Made by a program: the position numbers and the translations under genes
The notes under the pieces: model-generated
Database searches by the model: none
Told to the model about the DNA's origin: nothing
The model's input: only the letters and a program-made list of their open reading frames with translations
NCBI GenBank assembly: GCA_037479115.1
Contig: JBBFLK010000004.1
Coordinates: forward strand, 62,001 to 126,000
Origin: Anaerohalosphaeraceae bacterium
Lineage (GTDB): Bacteria; Planctomycetota; Phycisphaerae; Sedimentisphaerales; Anaerohalosphaeraceae
Direction: 5' to 3'
DNA length: 64,000 nucleotides
Shown: one piece after another, positions 16,616 to 25,629 of the stretch
Numbering within the stretch: position 1 is the stretch's first letter
Layout of the letters: every line of letters starts with the position of its first letter

Positions 16616-17323
16616 TCAATAAGACACAGAATAGCCCGCATACAGCAGATTGACCGCCAGAACAAAGATCGGTCCAAAAATTTTCCCCAGCAGCGTCCAC
16701 ACCAGAAAAAAGCCCATCAGGCGAACCGGCATTACACTCATCAGCATCTGATAATACGTCCGCGCCGGCTCCGGCAGCACCAGCACCATCCAGGCCTGCC
16801 CGTCCAGCGGCGCCACCGGCATCATATTGAACAAAAACAGCACCAGGTTCAAGCTGAACAAGATGCTCAGCAGCACGGCTGTCCCCTGCAGCAGCCCGTC
16901 CTGGCGGGCCTGAGCGACACTCATAAACCCGATGCGGTCCGCAGGCCAAAACCACTCCAGCGCCAGCCCCAGACGAATCAGTCCCGCCGCCGCCAGCACC
17001 AGCAGCAGATTGGCTGCCGGCCCGCTCAGCGCCATCCAGGCCGCCCGCTTCGGATACATCCGGGCCCATTCTGCATCATACGGCGCACTGGCCCAGCCGA
17101 GCATCCATCCCCAGGCCGCATACGACAGCCACGGAAAAACAATCATCCCCAGCGGCTCGCGCCTCAAATGCGGCAGCGGATTCAAAGACACCAGCCCCTC
17201 TTCCCAGGCCGTCCGGTCCCCCATCCGCCGGGCCGCCAGCGCATGCGCCGCCTCATGAAAAATCAGCGAAAACAAAAACACCCCATACCAGAGGATGCCC
17301 AACACCAGCGTATCATTCGTCAT
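16616..17323 (-). CDS. Site-2-protease-like (M50) membrane metalloprotease
   Basis: This 235-residue polytopic membrane protein belongs to the M50 family, which cuts substrates inside the membrane. The zinc motif HEAAH is at residues 23-27, and the second metal-ligand region reads NMMPVAPLDGQAW. About five to six hydrophobic segments are visible. The open frame continues upstream to 17518, but that part is low-complexity and unlike a protein start. The ATG at 17323 follows GGGAAG at good spacing. No PDZ domain is present, so it is a minimal form. It sits 11 bp upstream of the aldo/keto reductase start, probably in the same operon. Its substrate cannot be told from context. Confidence 0.85.
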   Translation of the reverse strand: MTNDTLVLGILWYGVFLFSLIFHEAAHALAARRMGDRTAWEEGLVSLNPLPHLRREPLGMIVFPWLSYAAWGWMLGWASAPYDAEWARMYPKRAAWMALSGPAANLLLVLAAAGLIRLGLALEWFWPADRIGFMSVAQARQDGLLQGTAVLLSILFSLNLVLFLFNMMPVAPLDGQAWMVLVLPEPARTYYQMLMSVMPVRLMGFFLVWTLLGKIFGPIFVLAVNLLYAGYSVSY

Positions 17324-17346
17324 AACCGGCACTTCCCGAAAAGGGT

Positions 17347-18111
17347 TTACTCCAGATAAATCATCTTTTTGGTCATCCCGCCGTCGAGGACAAAGTTTTG
17401 TCCGGTGATAAACTCCGCCCGTCGGCTGCACAGATACAGCACCATCTGGGCGACATCCTCCGGTCTGCCGACCCGTCCGGCCGGATGCTGCGTATGGTCC
17501 TCGGGCCGAATCACCCACGGAGCCGGGGCGCCGTGCAGATAGGCCGTTGTATCAATCCAGCCGGGACTGATGCAGTTGACCCGCACCGCCGGTCCCAGAC
17601 TGATTGCAAGGGCATGCGTCAGCGCCACAAGCCCCCCCTTGGCCGCCGAATACGCCTCCGTATTCGGTTCGCTCATCAGTGCCCGCGTCGAGGCGATATT
17701 CACAATTGCCCCTCGGGTTTCCTTCAGGGCCGCCGCACAGTGCTTTGCACACAAAAACGCCCCTGACAAATCCGTATCAATCACCCGCCTCCAGCCCTCG
17801 TAAGATAACTCCTGTACCGGCATATTTCGGGCGACGGCCGCATTGTTCACCAGGCAGTCTATCCGGCCGAACCGCTCGAGCGTCCGCTGCACCATCCGCC
17901 GCACCGAAGCTTCCTCCGCCACATCGGTCTGGACAAACAGCACATCGGGGGCTTTCAGAAAAGCCAGGGCCTTCGGCTCCAGCTGGGCGTCGACCTCTGC
18001 CAGCACCACAGAGGCCCCCGCCTCCAGAAAGGTTTTGGCAATGCAAAGGCCGATTCCCCGCCCCCCGCCGGTAATCACCGCCGTTTTGCCTTGGAATTCT
18101 GAATGGTCCAT
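17347..18111 (-). CDS. Short-chain dehydrogenase/reductase
   Basis: This is a classical SDR of 254 residues. The Rossmann motif TGGGRGIG lies at 14-21, LVNNAA at about 87-92, and the catalytic Ser141, Tyr154 and Lys158 in the order expected. LDGGMTKKM closes the protein, typical of FabG-like enzymes. I chose the ATG at 18111; an in-frame TTG at 18141 adds ten residues but its nearest GGAGG lies inside those codons. It is the first gene of the leftward run that continues with the M50 protease. The substrate is unknown. Confidence 0.88.
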   Translation of the reverse strand: MDHSEFQGKTAVITGGGRGIGLCIAKTFLEAGASVVLAEVDAQLEPKALAFLKAPDVLFVQTDVAEEASVRRMVQRTLERFGRIDCLVNNAAVARNMPVQELSYEGWRRVIDTDLSGAFLCAKHCAAALKETRGAIVNIASTRALMSEPNTEAYSAAKGGLVALTHALAISLGPAVRVNCISPGWIDTTAYLHGAPAPWVIRPEDHTQHPAGRVGRPEDVAQMVLYLCSRRAEFITGQNFVLDGGMTKKMIYLE

Positions 18112-18256
18112 ACCTGTTATATACCGGCCCGCCGCCTCCAACTCCAGAAGATTCTGGACGCCGCAGGCCTCATCCGGTACAATCCGCCCCGATTGTCCGT
18201 TTTCAAAAAACCAAACAAAATGCCGGCTCTGCGCCGAATAGACAGAAAGGTCCGCT

Positions 18257-19315
18257 ATGAATAAAGCGTCCGAACAGTTCCTGCAGGAATTGCTGGAAGC
18301 CCCCAGCCCGTCGGGCTACGAACAGCCCGCCGCACGCATCTGGCGGGAGTACGTCAAACCCTATGCCCACCAGTTGATTACCGATGTCCACGGAAACAGC
18401 ATCGCCGTCCTGAATCCTGATGCCGAGTTTAAGTTTATGATTGCCGGCCACGTGGATGAAATCGGCCTGCTGATTACCCACATCGACGACAAAGGATACC
18501 TTTATACCGCGCAAATCGGCGGGATGGACCCCGCCCTGCTCATCGGTCAGCGGGTGCAAATCTGCACCGCCGACGGCCCCGTGCTCGGCGTCATCGGCCG
18601 CAAAGCCATCCATCAGATGACGCCCGAAGAACGGAAAAAAGCCGTCGAAATGGAAAACATCTGGGTGGACATCGGCGCCAACAGCAAAAAAGACGCCCTC
18701 AAGCGCGTAGCCGTCGGCGACCCGATGGTCATCGACGTCCCCTATCGCCGGCTCAACGGCGATAAAATCGTCTCCCGGGCCACCGATGACAAGGCCGGAG
18801 CCTTCGTCGTCGCCGAGGTCATTCGGGCCCTCTCCCGCCGCAAACTGAAAATCTCCGTCATCGGCGTCGCCACGGTCCAGGAGGAAATCGGCCTTCGCGG
18901 GGCCATTACCTCCTCCTACAAAATCCATCCGCACGCCGGCATCGCCGTGGATGTCGGCTTTGCCAGCGACCATCCCGACACCGACCCTAAAAAAACGGGC
19001 CAGGTCTCGCTCGGCAAAGGCCCCATCCTCCATCGAGGCCCGAATATCAACCCCATTCTCGAGAAAGACCTTTTCAAGGCCGCCAAAGCCCACAAAATCC
19101 CAACCCAAGTTACGGCAGAGCCCCGCGGTACCGGGACCGATGCCAATGCGATTCAGCTTTGCCGCGGCGGCGCGGCCGCAGGGCTTATCAGCATTCCAAA
19201 CCGCTATATGCACACGCCGGTTGAGGTGATTTCCCTGAAGGATTTGGAGGCGTGCATCAAGCTGCTGACGGAATTTCTGGCCGCTCACCCCGCCGAGCGG
19301 GACTATCGGCCCTGA
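18257..19315 (+). CDS. M42-family aminopeptidase (glutamyl aminopeptidase/endoglucanase-like)
   Basis: M42 enzymes are cytosolic di-metal aminopeptidases, usually forming dodecamers. The 352 residues match the family. Predicted metal ligands and catalytic residues are His65 and Asp67 in AGHVDEIG, Asp178 in ATDDKAG, Glu209/Glu210 in VQEEIGLRGA, Asp232 in AVDVGF and His319 in RYMHTPVE. The substrate-binding RGTGTDANAIQ segment is intact. AGAAAGG provides the ribosome-binding site ahead of ATG 18257. It is transcribed away from the SDR gene across a 145-bp gap and ends 15 bp before the convergent PilZ gene. Confidence 0.93.
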   Translation: MNKASEQFLQELLEAPSPSGYEQPAARIWREYVKPYAHQLITDVHGNSIAVLNPDAEFKFMIAGHVDEIGLLITHIDDKGYLYTAQIGGMDPALLIGQRVQICTADGPVLGVIGRKAIHQMTPEERKKAVEMENIWVDIGANSKKDALKRVAVGDPMVIDVPYRRLNGDKIVSRATDDKAGAFVVAEVIRALSRRKLKISVIGVATVQEEIGLRGAITSSYKIHPHAGIAVDVGFASDHPDTDPKKTGQVSLGKGPILHRGPNINPILEKDLFKAAKAHKIPTQVTAEPRGTGTDANAIQLCRGGAAAGLISIPNRYMHTPVEVISLKDLEACIKLLTEFLAAHPAERDYRP

Positions 19316-19330
19316 CCCCCTGCAGAGATG

Positions 19331-20155
19331 TTAGACGGAATGGGACTGCTTCGACGTCGGCTCTAAAGTTTCCGACTCTTCATTGAGACGACGATACTCT
19401 TCGACTGTCTCCAAAAGCCGCTGCAGGACGGCCCGTCCCTCTACACTGGTTTCCAGCCCTAAAAACTCAATCCCCATCCAAAGGGAGCCGGTTTCTTTGT
19501 CCTCCCGAAGATGCCGCAGCTGGCCTTCAACCAAAATCGGCTTCTGGTAGTACAGCGGGGTAAACTGAATTCCGAAAACCTGACCTATCGAAAAGCAATC
19601 CCTTTTTTCCAGTCCCGCCGTCATCCGAAGCCCCCCTGCTGAAAGGTCCGACAGCTGTCCCTGCCAGTAGCAATCTGCCGGTATTGCACAGGATTTCTCC
19701 AGAAACCCCCGGTGCCAAAAAAGAACTTTTATCTTCAAATCTTTTGGAACGGGCTGCCGTTGATAGGCCCTTCTCGGTATCTTTTCTATACGATGCGGGC
19801 GTTCGAGAAGAACTTTCCCATTTTTCCCTTCCAGAACTGCCGAATCGAGCCCCACAATCGTGCTTTCACAAATATATTTTGAATAATCCATACGAAAACA
19901 GAGACCGACTGGTTGGTTTATTCGCATATTTTGCGACACCGACTGCCCGCCGGATATCACCTCAACCACAATCGTCTGGTCACTGCATTTCAGAATGTTC
20001 GCCCGGACCGTATGCCATCGGCTGGAAGCCAAAAAAGTCAGCACCCCCGTTCTTTGATGAAAAGACGCCAGGGACAGCAGGTTAACCAGAGCATCTCCCT
20101 CCAGATATTCCACCTCATTGACGATCGTTTCAACGGTCATATTTTTATTACCCAT
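19331..20155 (-). CDS. YcgR-like PilZ domain protein (putative c-di-GMP receptor)
   Basis: The 274-residue protein has an N-terminal YcgR-N-like beta domain (residues about 30-120) followed by a PilZ domain. The c-di-GMP motifs are recognisable: the arginine-rich RRAYQRQPV segment near residue 130 and DLSAGGLRM near 173-181. YcgR proteins act as brakes on flagella or influence attachment in response to c-di-GMP. No flagellar gene is visible nearby, so the output is unknown. Neither of the two candidate Met starts (20155 or 20140) has a clear ribosome-binding site. Confidence 0.82.
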   Translation of the reverse strand: MGNKNMTVETIVNEVEYLEGDALVNLLSLASFHQRTGVLTFLASSRWHTVRANILKCSDQTIVVEVISGGQSVSQNMRINQPVGLCFRMDYSKYICESTIVGLDSAVLEGKNGKVLLERPHRIEKIPRRAYQRQPVPKDLKIKVLFWHRGFLEKSCAIPADCYWQGQLSDLSAGGLRMTAGLEKRDCFSIGQVFGIQFTPLYYQKPILVEGQLRHLREDKETGSLWMGIEFLGLETSVEGRAVLQRLLETVEEYRRLNEESETLEPTSKQSHSV

Positions 20156-20381
20156 TCAGCAGATTGTTTGCGTATCGCGGGCCTATTTTCACCCCTTCTC
20201 ATCGGTCAAAAAAAACGGTTTCTGAAAAGCAATCCGCCTAATCTCCTAAAAAATCATCCTTTTGGAGGACAGACCATCCTGTGCGTCCGATAATCTGCAG
20301 GACCTTTAAAAAAGAATTATCCGGCTTTCGCTTTGAATCTTCGATTGAAAACCGCATGCCCCGCCGATAAGATGCCTCTTT

Positions 20382-21716
20382 ATGAAACCCAATAATCCGG
20401 ATAAAACCTCTTTGGCATCCGCCTTTCTGCTGCTGTTGTTTGCTGCGGGACTGGGGCTGGCAATTTTGCTGGTAAAAGCCCGCTCGGCTTTTCAGTTTTC
20501 CGTTCCTATCCTCCTGCCTGGTGAAGGCCTTTCGGTCGTCCTTCCGACAGGTCCCGGCTGGAAGGCCCTTTCCGAATGGGCCTACGAACAGGATAACAGT
20601 TTCGCCCTCGTGGCAACCTATTCGATGCAGGGAAGCCCCCCGGCAGAAGTCCGCTGGCAGTATAAACTGGCCGATCGGCCCATCTCTCCTCAGGCCCTTC
20701 TGGAGCAAATCGCCCGGCAGTTCAACGGCCCGGTCAGCATCATCCAGACTACCAGCGGCCCCCTTTCTTTCTCCCACATTCTGCTGTTTTCACGGGTTCA
20801 GGGAGAACAAATTCTTCTGGGCGCCGCCGTTCCGCAGGAAGGCCGACTGCTGCTGCTTCAGCTGAAAAGTTATGCGGAGCATTCCTATCTGACCGACCTG
20901 TTTGAGCAGCTGGCCGCCCGCGTGCAGTTTCATCCTGATCCTCGCCGTCAGGTCGGACAGCGGCTCTTCGAAGACCTCACAAGCCGTCTCTATCCGCAAT
21001 GGCTGGAAACCCTGGCCCGTCGGGCGGAAATCTTCCTGCTGTCTCCGGTCTCCGGCAGACCCATCGGATATTCCAAAACATCCGTCGTCAAATCAGAAAC
21101 GAATCTTGCGGCCGCTTTTGAACAGGAACAGATGTTTCGACAGAACGACTCTCCGCAGTCTTTGAGCCGCTTTGAATCGGCGCAAAATCTCTCGGAGTTT
21201 GTCTGGATAACCGCCCGCCGGAGCCGCCGAGGGCCGCTCCAAACCCAGCTGCGCCGGCTGTCGGACGGCTCTGTGCAAATCGAGGATTCCTATCGGCGAA
21301 GCACGGTCTGCTGGCCGGCCCCGGATGCCGTGCCGGAAATTCTCCTGCCGCTGACGGCCCGCGCGATGCTCGATGCGGAAAAATCGGAAGCTGTTCTGGA
21401 CATCATCGCCGCCGCAGGCCAGGTGGTGCCCGTCCTGGTGTCCCGCTCCGAACCGCAAAAAACGGCTTCCCTGCCGGACCAGACAAAATATGCCGTCAGA
21501 ATCCAGTTTCTGCATCATCCGGACAATTACGAAGAATATTATTTTGACGCCGAACAAACCCTGCTGGCCCGGCTGGAGGCACTGCCCGGCCAGCCCGCTC
21601 GCCTGTGGAGAAGAGGAGGCGAAACAGATATCCGGCGATTGCTCCCTTCTTTCACAAAACCGGACCAAATCGTCCTGAAACTGACTCCGTCAGAGATGAT
21701 TGTTTTTCAGAAATAG
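20382..21716 (+). CDS. Membrane-anchored protein of unknown function
   Basis: I do not recognise this 444-residue protein. One transmembrane helix near residues 12-31 anchors it, leaving a large domain that is probably outside the cytoplasm. A YxxxFEQLAARVQFHPD-like segment at residues about 165-185 resembles the end of secreted lipoprotein-type domains in which a predicted fold ends before a second half. A Glu/Tyr-rich HHPDNYEEYYFD strand occurs near residue 385. It starts 12 bp upstream of trxB on the same strand, so the two may share a transcript. It has no cysteine-pair motif that would link it to thioredoxin reductase. Confidence 0.75.
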   Translation: MKPNNPDKTSLASAFLLLLFAAGLGLAILLVKARSAFQFSVPILLPGEGLSVVLPTGPGWKALSEWAYEQDNSFALVATYSMQGSPPAEVRWQYKLADRPISPQALLEQIARQFNGPVSIIQTTSGPLSFSHILLFSRVQGEQILLGAAVPQEGRLLLLQLKSYAEHSYLTDLFEQLAARVQFHPDPRRQVGQRLFEDLTSRLYPQWLETLARRAEIFLLSPVSGRPIGYSKTSVVKSETNLAAAFEQEQMFRQNDSPQSLSRFESAQNLSEFVWITARRSRRGPLQTQLRRLSDGSVQIEDSYRRSTVCWPAPDAVPEILLPLTARAMLDAEKSEAVLDIIAAAGQVVPVLVSRSEPQKTASLPDQTKYAVRIQFLHHPDNYEEYYFDAEQTLLARLEALPGQPARLWRRGGETDIRRLLPSFTKPDQIVLKLTPSEMIVFQK

Positions 21717-21728
21717 GAACAAACTGCC

Positions 21729-22727
21729 ATGAACGCTTCGAAAACAACAAATCATTCTGCAGACTGTCTTATCATCGGGGCCGGACCGGCCGGACTGGGC
21801 GCGGCTCTTTATGCCGCACGCGACCGATTCAAAACCATTGTTCTTGAAAAATTTTATCCCGGCGGGCAAATCCTCACTACCGACCGCATCGAAAACTATC
21901 CGGGCTTTCTCAATATCCCCGGTCCCGACCTGATTCTGAAAATGGTCGAGCAGGTTCAGACCTTCAGCGCGGACATCAAAACCAACCAGGAAGTCCTGTC
22001 CCTTCAGCGCCGTTCAGACGGCCTCATTGAAGCCCGCACCGAGCAGGAGGTTTACACCGCCAAGGTCGTTATCCTGGCCCCCGGCAGCTCCTATCGAAAA
22101 CTGGGGGTGCCCGGCGAAGAGGAATTTCGCCAGGCCGGCGCCGGCGTCAGCTACTGCGGCACCTGCGACGCACCCTTCTTTAAGGACAAGGTCGTCGTCG
22201 CCGTCGGCGGCGGCAACACGGCCGTCGAAGATACCCTCCATTTGGCCAAATACGCCAAAAAAGTCTATATGGTCCACCGCCGCAGCGAATTCCGCGCCAC
22301 CAAAGTCCTCGTCGAAGAACTGATGCAGAAGGTCCATCAGAAAGACTCCAACATTTCATTGATTCTCGATACGGTCGTCACGGAAATACAGGGCTCCGGC
22401 CGGGTCGAACGGGTCCGGCTGAAAAACGTCCGCACCGGTCAGGTGGACGAGCTGCCCTGCGACGGCGTCTTTATCTTTGTGGGAATGGTTCCCAATACCG
22501 GCTTTTTAAAGGGTTTTGTGGACCTTACCGAAGCGGGCTTTATCCGCTGTGAGCCGGCGTACCTGCGGACCCGCGTCCCGGGCGTCTTTGCCGCCGGAGA
22601 CTGCCGAATCGGCGCGGCCATGCAGCTGGTCACCGCCGTTGCCGACGGCGTCAACGCCGCCATGTGGATGAAACACTACCTCCGCAACCCCGACTGGTGG
22701 AATGAACCCCTCGCGGATGCGCTGTAA
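21729..22727 (+). CDS. trxB: Thioredoxin-disulfide reductase
   Basis: TrxB passes electrons from NAD(P)H through FAD to thioredoxin. The 332 residues include the FAD-binding IIGAGPAGLGAALYAAR, the redox-active pair Cys143/Cys146 in YCGTCDAPFF, the pyridine-nucleotide motif VGGGNTAVED, HRRSEFRATK, and the second FAD motif GVFAAGDCR near the C-terminus. It follows the membrane-anchored unknown by 12 bp. It may supply reducing power to the thioredoxin-coupled arsenate reductases and thioredoxin domains encoded at 36-44 kb, but this is inference. Confidence 0.94.
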   Translation: MNASKTTNHSADCLIIGAGPAGLGAALYAARDRFKTIVLEKFYPGGQILTTDRIENYPGFLNIPGPDLILKMVEQVQTFSADIKTNQEVLSLQRRSDGLIEARTEQEVYTAKVVILAPGSSYRKLGVPGEEEFRQAGAGVSYCGTCDAPFFKDKVVVAVGGGNTAVEDTLHLAKYAKKVYMVHRRSEFRATKVLVEELMQKVHQKDSNISLILDTVVTEIQGSGRVERVRLKNVRTGQVDELPCDGVFIFVGMVPNTGFLKGFVDLTEAGFIRCEPAYLRTRVPGVFAAGDCRIGAAMQLVTAVADGVNAAMWMKHYLRNPDWWNEPLADAL

Positions 22728-22993
22728 ATTCTTCAGAACGTCTGCAGCGTTTTTGTACGGCGCTCGATTTGTGCAGGCACACAGAGAAATATTCACATAT
22801 TGTCTAAAAAGCTGACTGAATGCGTCTTGTCAGTTTGGCCAGGACCATAAAATACATTGGCAGGAGATTTTCACTAAGGGCACCTTTTATGCACCATCTT
22901 CAGATTGCTCCGGAATTCCTTGAAAAACCGGCATTCTCATCAGACTCCTTGTTCAGCACATATCCATCGAGTGCGATTCTGTTTGAATTATTT

Positions 22994-23014
22994 TGTGATT
23001 GTGTTCACAATCAC
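22994..23014. promoter_or_regulatory. CRP/FNR-like palindrome between convergent genes
   Basis: TGTGA-N6-TCACA (22994-23009) sits inside a 9-bp perfect inverted repeat GTGATTGTG/CACAATCAC (22995-23014). It lies downstream of both trxB and parB, six bases from the parB stop, so an operator role is doubtful; it may instead be a transcript-end hairpin without a T tract. Confidence 0.35.
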
Positions 23015-23019
23015 GATAT

Positions 23020-23967
23020 TTAGAGTGTCTCCGTGTTCGGCAGGCCCATCGCCGCTGTAAGCCGGTCGAAGTCATCCAGCGAATAATAGTCGATGATAAT
23101 CCGCCCCCGGTTTCCTTTGCGTCCTGCTTCAATTCGTACTTTGGTTCCCAGAATCGATTCCAGCCGTTTTTCCAAATCCAGAATGTAGGCGGCCTTTTCC
23201 TTTTTCTTTGTTTCACTTGCGGTTTCCCTCTGCAGCAGCCGGCGAACAAGATTCTCTACGTCCCGTACACTCAGCCGCCCTGCCATCGCTCGATGTGCCA
23301 GCTTCTTTCGAATCTCCTCATCCGGCAAAGCCAGGATTGCCCGGGCATGGCCCATACTCAGCTGGTTCTCGACGAGCATTGTCTGGATTTCCTCCGGCAG
23401 CTCCAGCAGCCGCAAATAATTGCTGATGACGGAACGGTCTTCTCCCAGCCGCTGGGCCGCTTCCGTCTGCGTGAGGGAAAATGTCTGGATGTAATTTTTG
23501 TAGGCCTTCGCCCGCTCAATCGGATTCAGGTCCGCCCGGTGTATGTTCTCCACCAACGCCAGCTCGAGCATCTGTTCATCCGTCGCGGCACGAATCATAA
23601 CCGGCACAGTGGATAGCCCTGCTATCTGGGCTGCCCGAAATCGACGCTCGCCGGCTATAATCTCATAGACACCCTCCCCTGCCGGCCGGACCAAGATCGG
23701 CTGAATGATGCCGTTCTGCCGAATTGACTCGGCCAAGTCTTTTAATTCATCCTCATTCCAGAACTGACGCGGCTGGTAGGGATTCGGACGAATCGCCGAC
23801 AGCGGAATCTCCGTCTTAGATTTCTCTAACTCCTTATCTTTCGGATAGTTATGCTCTTCTTGCCGGAGGGGCTCTGTGTCCGGCTCTGACAGACTTGCAC
23901 TGATGGGACCCAAAAGGGCTTCCAGTCCCCTGCCCAAATGCGGCTTCTTTGGTTTCGAACTGCTCAT
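23020..23967 (-). CDS. parB: Chromosome-partitioning protein ParB
   Basis: ParB is a CTPase clamp that loads at parS and organises the origin region for segregation. The 315 residues show [10 protein letters not shown] at the N-terminus, [14 protein letters not shown], the CTP-binding segments [10 protein letters not shown] and GERRFRAA, the helix-turn-helix [32 protein letters not shown], and the C-terminal dimerisation domain. The frame opens at 23979, but the upstream ATG contains the GGAGG that serves the ATG at 23967, so the latter is the likely start. Two perfect parS sites lie 80-140 bp upstream. No parA is adjacent, which is unusual. Confidence 0.95.
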   Translation of the reverse strand: MSSSKPKKPHLGRGLEALLGPISASLSEPDTEPLRQEEHNYPKDKELEKSKTEIPLSAIRPNPYQPRQFWNEDELKDLAESIRQNGIIQPILVRPAGEGVYEIIAGERRFRAAQIAGLSTVPVMIRAATDEQMLELALVENIHRADLNPIERAKAYKNYIQTFSLTQTEAAQRLGEDRSVISNYLRLLELPEEIQTMLVENQLSMGHARAILALPDEEIRKKLAHRAMAGRLSVRDVENLVRRLLQRETASETKKKEKAAYILDLEKRLESILGTKVRIEAGRKGNRGRIIIDYYSLDDFDRLTAAMGLPNTETL

Positions 23968-24046
23968 AACGGCCTCCATGGAAAAATCATTTCATTCAAC
24001 GTTTCGACTTTTTTAATGGAGAAACCGCAGAAAATCCAGAAAAAAA

Positions 24047-24062
24047 TGTTTCACGTGAAACA
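24047..24062. promoter_or_regulatory. parS site 1
   Basis: A perfect 16-bp palindrome TGTTTCACGTGAAACA, the bacterial ParB-binding consensus, 80 bp upstream of the parB start. Confidence 0.93.
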
Positions 24063-24090
24063 ACGTGCAAAATGCAGAAGAAATCCGGAC

Positions 24091-24106
24091 TGTTTCACGT
24101 GAAACA
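24091..24106. promoter_or_regulatory. parS site 2
   Basis: A second copy, identical to site 1, with a centre-to-centre distance of 44 bp. The pair occupies the likely parB promoter, so autoregulation is plausible. Confidence 0.93.
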
Positions 24107-24126
24107 CTTCAGCGGGATTGTCCGAT

Positions 24127-25629
24127 TTATGGAAGGATATTTTCGGCTTTTGGTATCCCGTAGAGCTGAAGAATCATCTGGTTAAACCGCTCCAGATTGT
24201 CTTTCGGAATGACGACGGTCGGATATCCCATTTCAAATTCCACAACATGGAAGGGCGAATCAGGAGATGCCTTCAGGGCAGCGGGAATATCAGTCATCTG
24301 GCCGATTTCCATGCCATTGATGCTTTTTACAACAATCCGTCCGAGATTTTGATACCCCAAATTGATATCGGCCGGAAGGACATAACTTAAAATAACAATC
24401 TCTTTACGGCCGGCAGGGGGGGTCATAGCCATGTTTCTATAGTAATGAAACAAATGAGGAGGCACTTTGCCCTGCCAGTTTTCCCCCCACAGACGAAGAT
24501 AATCGAGAGTCAGCTTTTGGAAAACATAGCCCCCTGTAATGAAATATTTGGGCTGCTTTCCATATTCCTGGTAGGGGACCAGCATTTCAGATGCGTCAAA
24601 CCGCATGCTTTTTCCGGCAAGCTCGATTTTTTTCCCATCTCGAAACACCGTAAAGGTTACCGGTTCATCAACCCGCCGGGAATGAATAAGATGCTCGTAA
24701 GATACCTTCTCGAAATCAGGATGCTGATACTTCCCAAAAGCATCAATCACTTTGCCGTTCAAGGCAAGAAGAACGTCCCCGGCTTTCAAAACATCACTTC
24801 CAGTCCCCTTTGCGTACACAACAGAGACATAGCAGCCATCCTTCATCTCTTCGGGAAGTTTCAGGTACCTTCGAACAGTCGGATCGACTAAGTCATATGT
24901 CTCAAATCCGGGCGTTCCATAGCCGCTATATTCTTTATTCTGTTCAGTCTCCCGCAAAAAAGAGACAACCGTTTGACTGGGGATAAGGGCAACTTCGGCC
25001 TCGGTGCTGTCAAAAGCGATTCCATAGACAGCACCCGTGCGGTCTGCAAAGACTTCGCCGCGGGAGGTCTGTCTGGAAGTGCTTGATAATACGAATGTTA
25101 GAGTTCGCTGATAGGATGTCGGGCAGCTTCGGACTATCACGCGGTCCAGAAAGCCGCGAGACGTTTTAACCGTTCCATCCGAAGCAAGCCAGTGGCCGGT
25201 CAGTTCCAGATTCTTCTTGTATTTGTCCTTAAACTCTGCGGGTTTCAGGGGGGCCGACAGGGCTTTTTCATCCAGTTTCAAAAGGCACAGGTTCAGGTCG
25301 TAATCAATCGCCTTGATTTCGGCGGGCACAAACTGCGCCTCCTGCTGGGTTTTGACTTGTACCAGCGTAGCATAAGCAAAGGGCTCTGCGAGGGTTACAA
25401 CTTCATAAGGCCCGACAGCCGCTCCAAAGCAAATCGCTGTCTGCGAGGGATTGCGCTTCCAGGGCTGAAAGAGGTCGTACCGGCTGCTGGCTATCTGAAT
25501 ATACACCAGTGAATCTTTGCTGACCGCTTCCTGAAGCTTTCGGGAATCAACCGAAGCTTCATATTGACGGCAGGAAACGCAAAGTCCGATAAAAATTATA
25601 GTTGCAGCAGTGTGAAGTATTCGTTTCAT
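24127..25629 (-). CDS. Catalytically degenerate HtrA/Deg-like lipoprotein paralogue with PDZ domains
   Basis: This 500-residue exported protein is a by-eye paralogue of the active protease upstream; both share the C-terminal pattern WGxNW, a (V/I)LSxxLPxxI-like segment and V..(V/I)NG. In the trypsin-like fold the catalytic His is replaced (VVTLAEPFAYA against LTNAHNV in the active protein), while the Asp (DYDLNLCLL) and a Ser in TSRGEVF remain and the NSGGP oxyanion loop is altered. The N-terminus ends in CVSC, a possible lipoprotein cleavage site at Cys20. Its ATG overlaps the stop of the active gene as ATGA, so the two are translationally coupled and may form a mixed complex. It ends just before the parS sites. 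Confidence 0.82.
   Translation of the reverse strand: MKRILHTAATIIFIGLCVSCRQYEASVDSRKLQEAVSKDSLVYIQIASSRYDLFQPWKRNPSQTAICFGAAVGPYEVVTLAEPFAYATLVQVKTQQEAQFVPAEIKAIDYDLNLCLLKLDEKALSAPLKPAEFKDKYKKNLELTGHWLASDGTVKTSRGFLDRVIVRSCPTSYQRTLTFVLSSTSRQTSRGEVFADRTGAVYGIAFDSTEAEVALIPSQTVVSFLRETEQNKEYSGYGTPGFETYDLVDPTVRRYLKLPEEMKDGCYVSVVYAKGTGSDVLKAGDVLLALNGKVIDAFGKYQHPDFEKVSYEHLIHSRRVDEPVTFTVFRDGKKIELAGKSMRFDASEMLVPYQEYGKQPKYFITGGYVFQKLTLDYLRLWGENWQGKVPPHLFHYYRNMAMTPPAGRKEIVILSYVLPADINLGYQNLGRIVVKSINGMEIGQMTDIPAALKASPDSPFHVVEFEMGYPTVVIPKDNLERFNQMILQLYGIPKAENILP

Noticed and set aside
15654-17069. Aldo/keto reductase read as a 471-residue fusion protein
   Set aside because: The first 155 residues are an out-of-frame shadow of the M50 protease gene; the ATG at 16604 with its ribosome-binding site gives a normal protein.
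22820-23023. 67-residue rightward frame downstream of trxB
   Set aside because: No ribosome-binding site, no similarity I can recognise, and it overlaps the palindrome and the parB stop.
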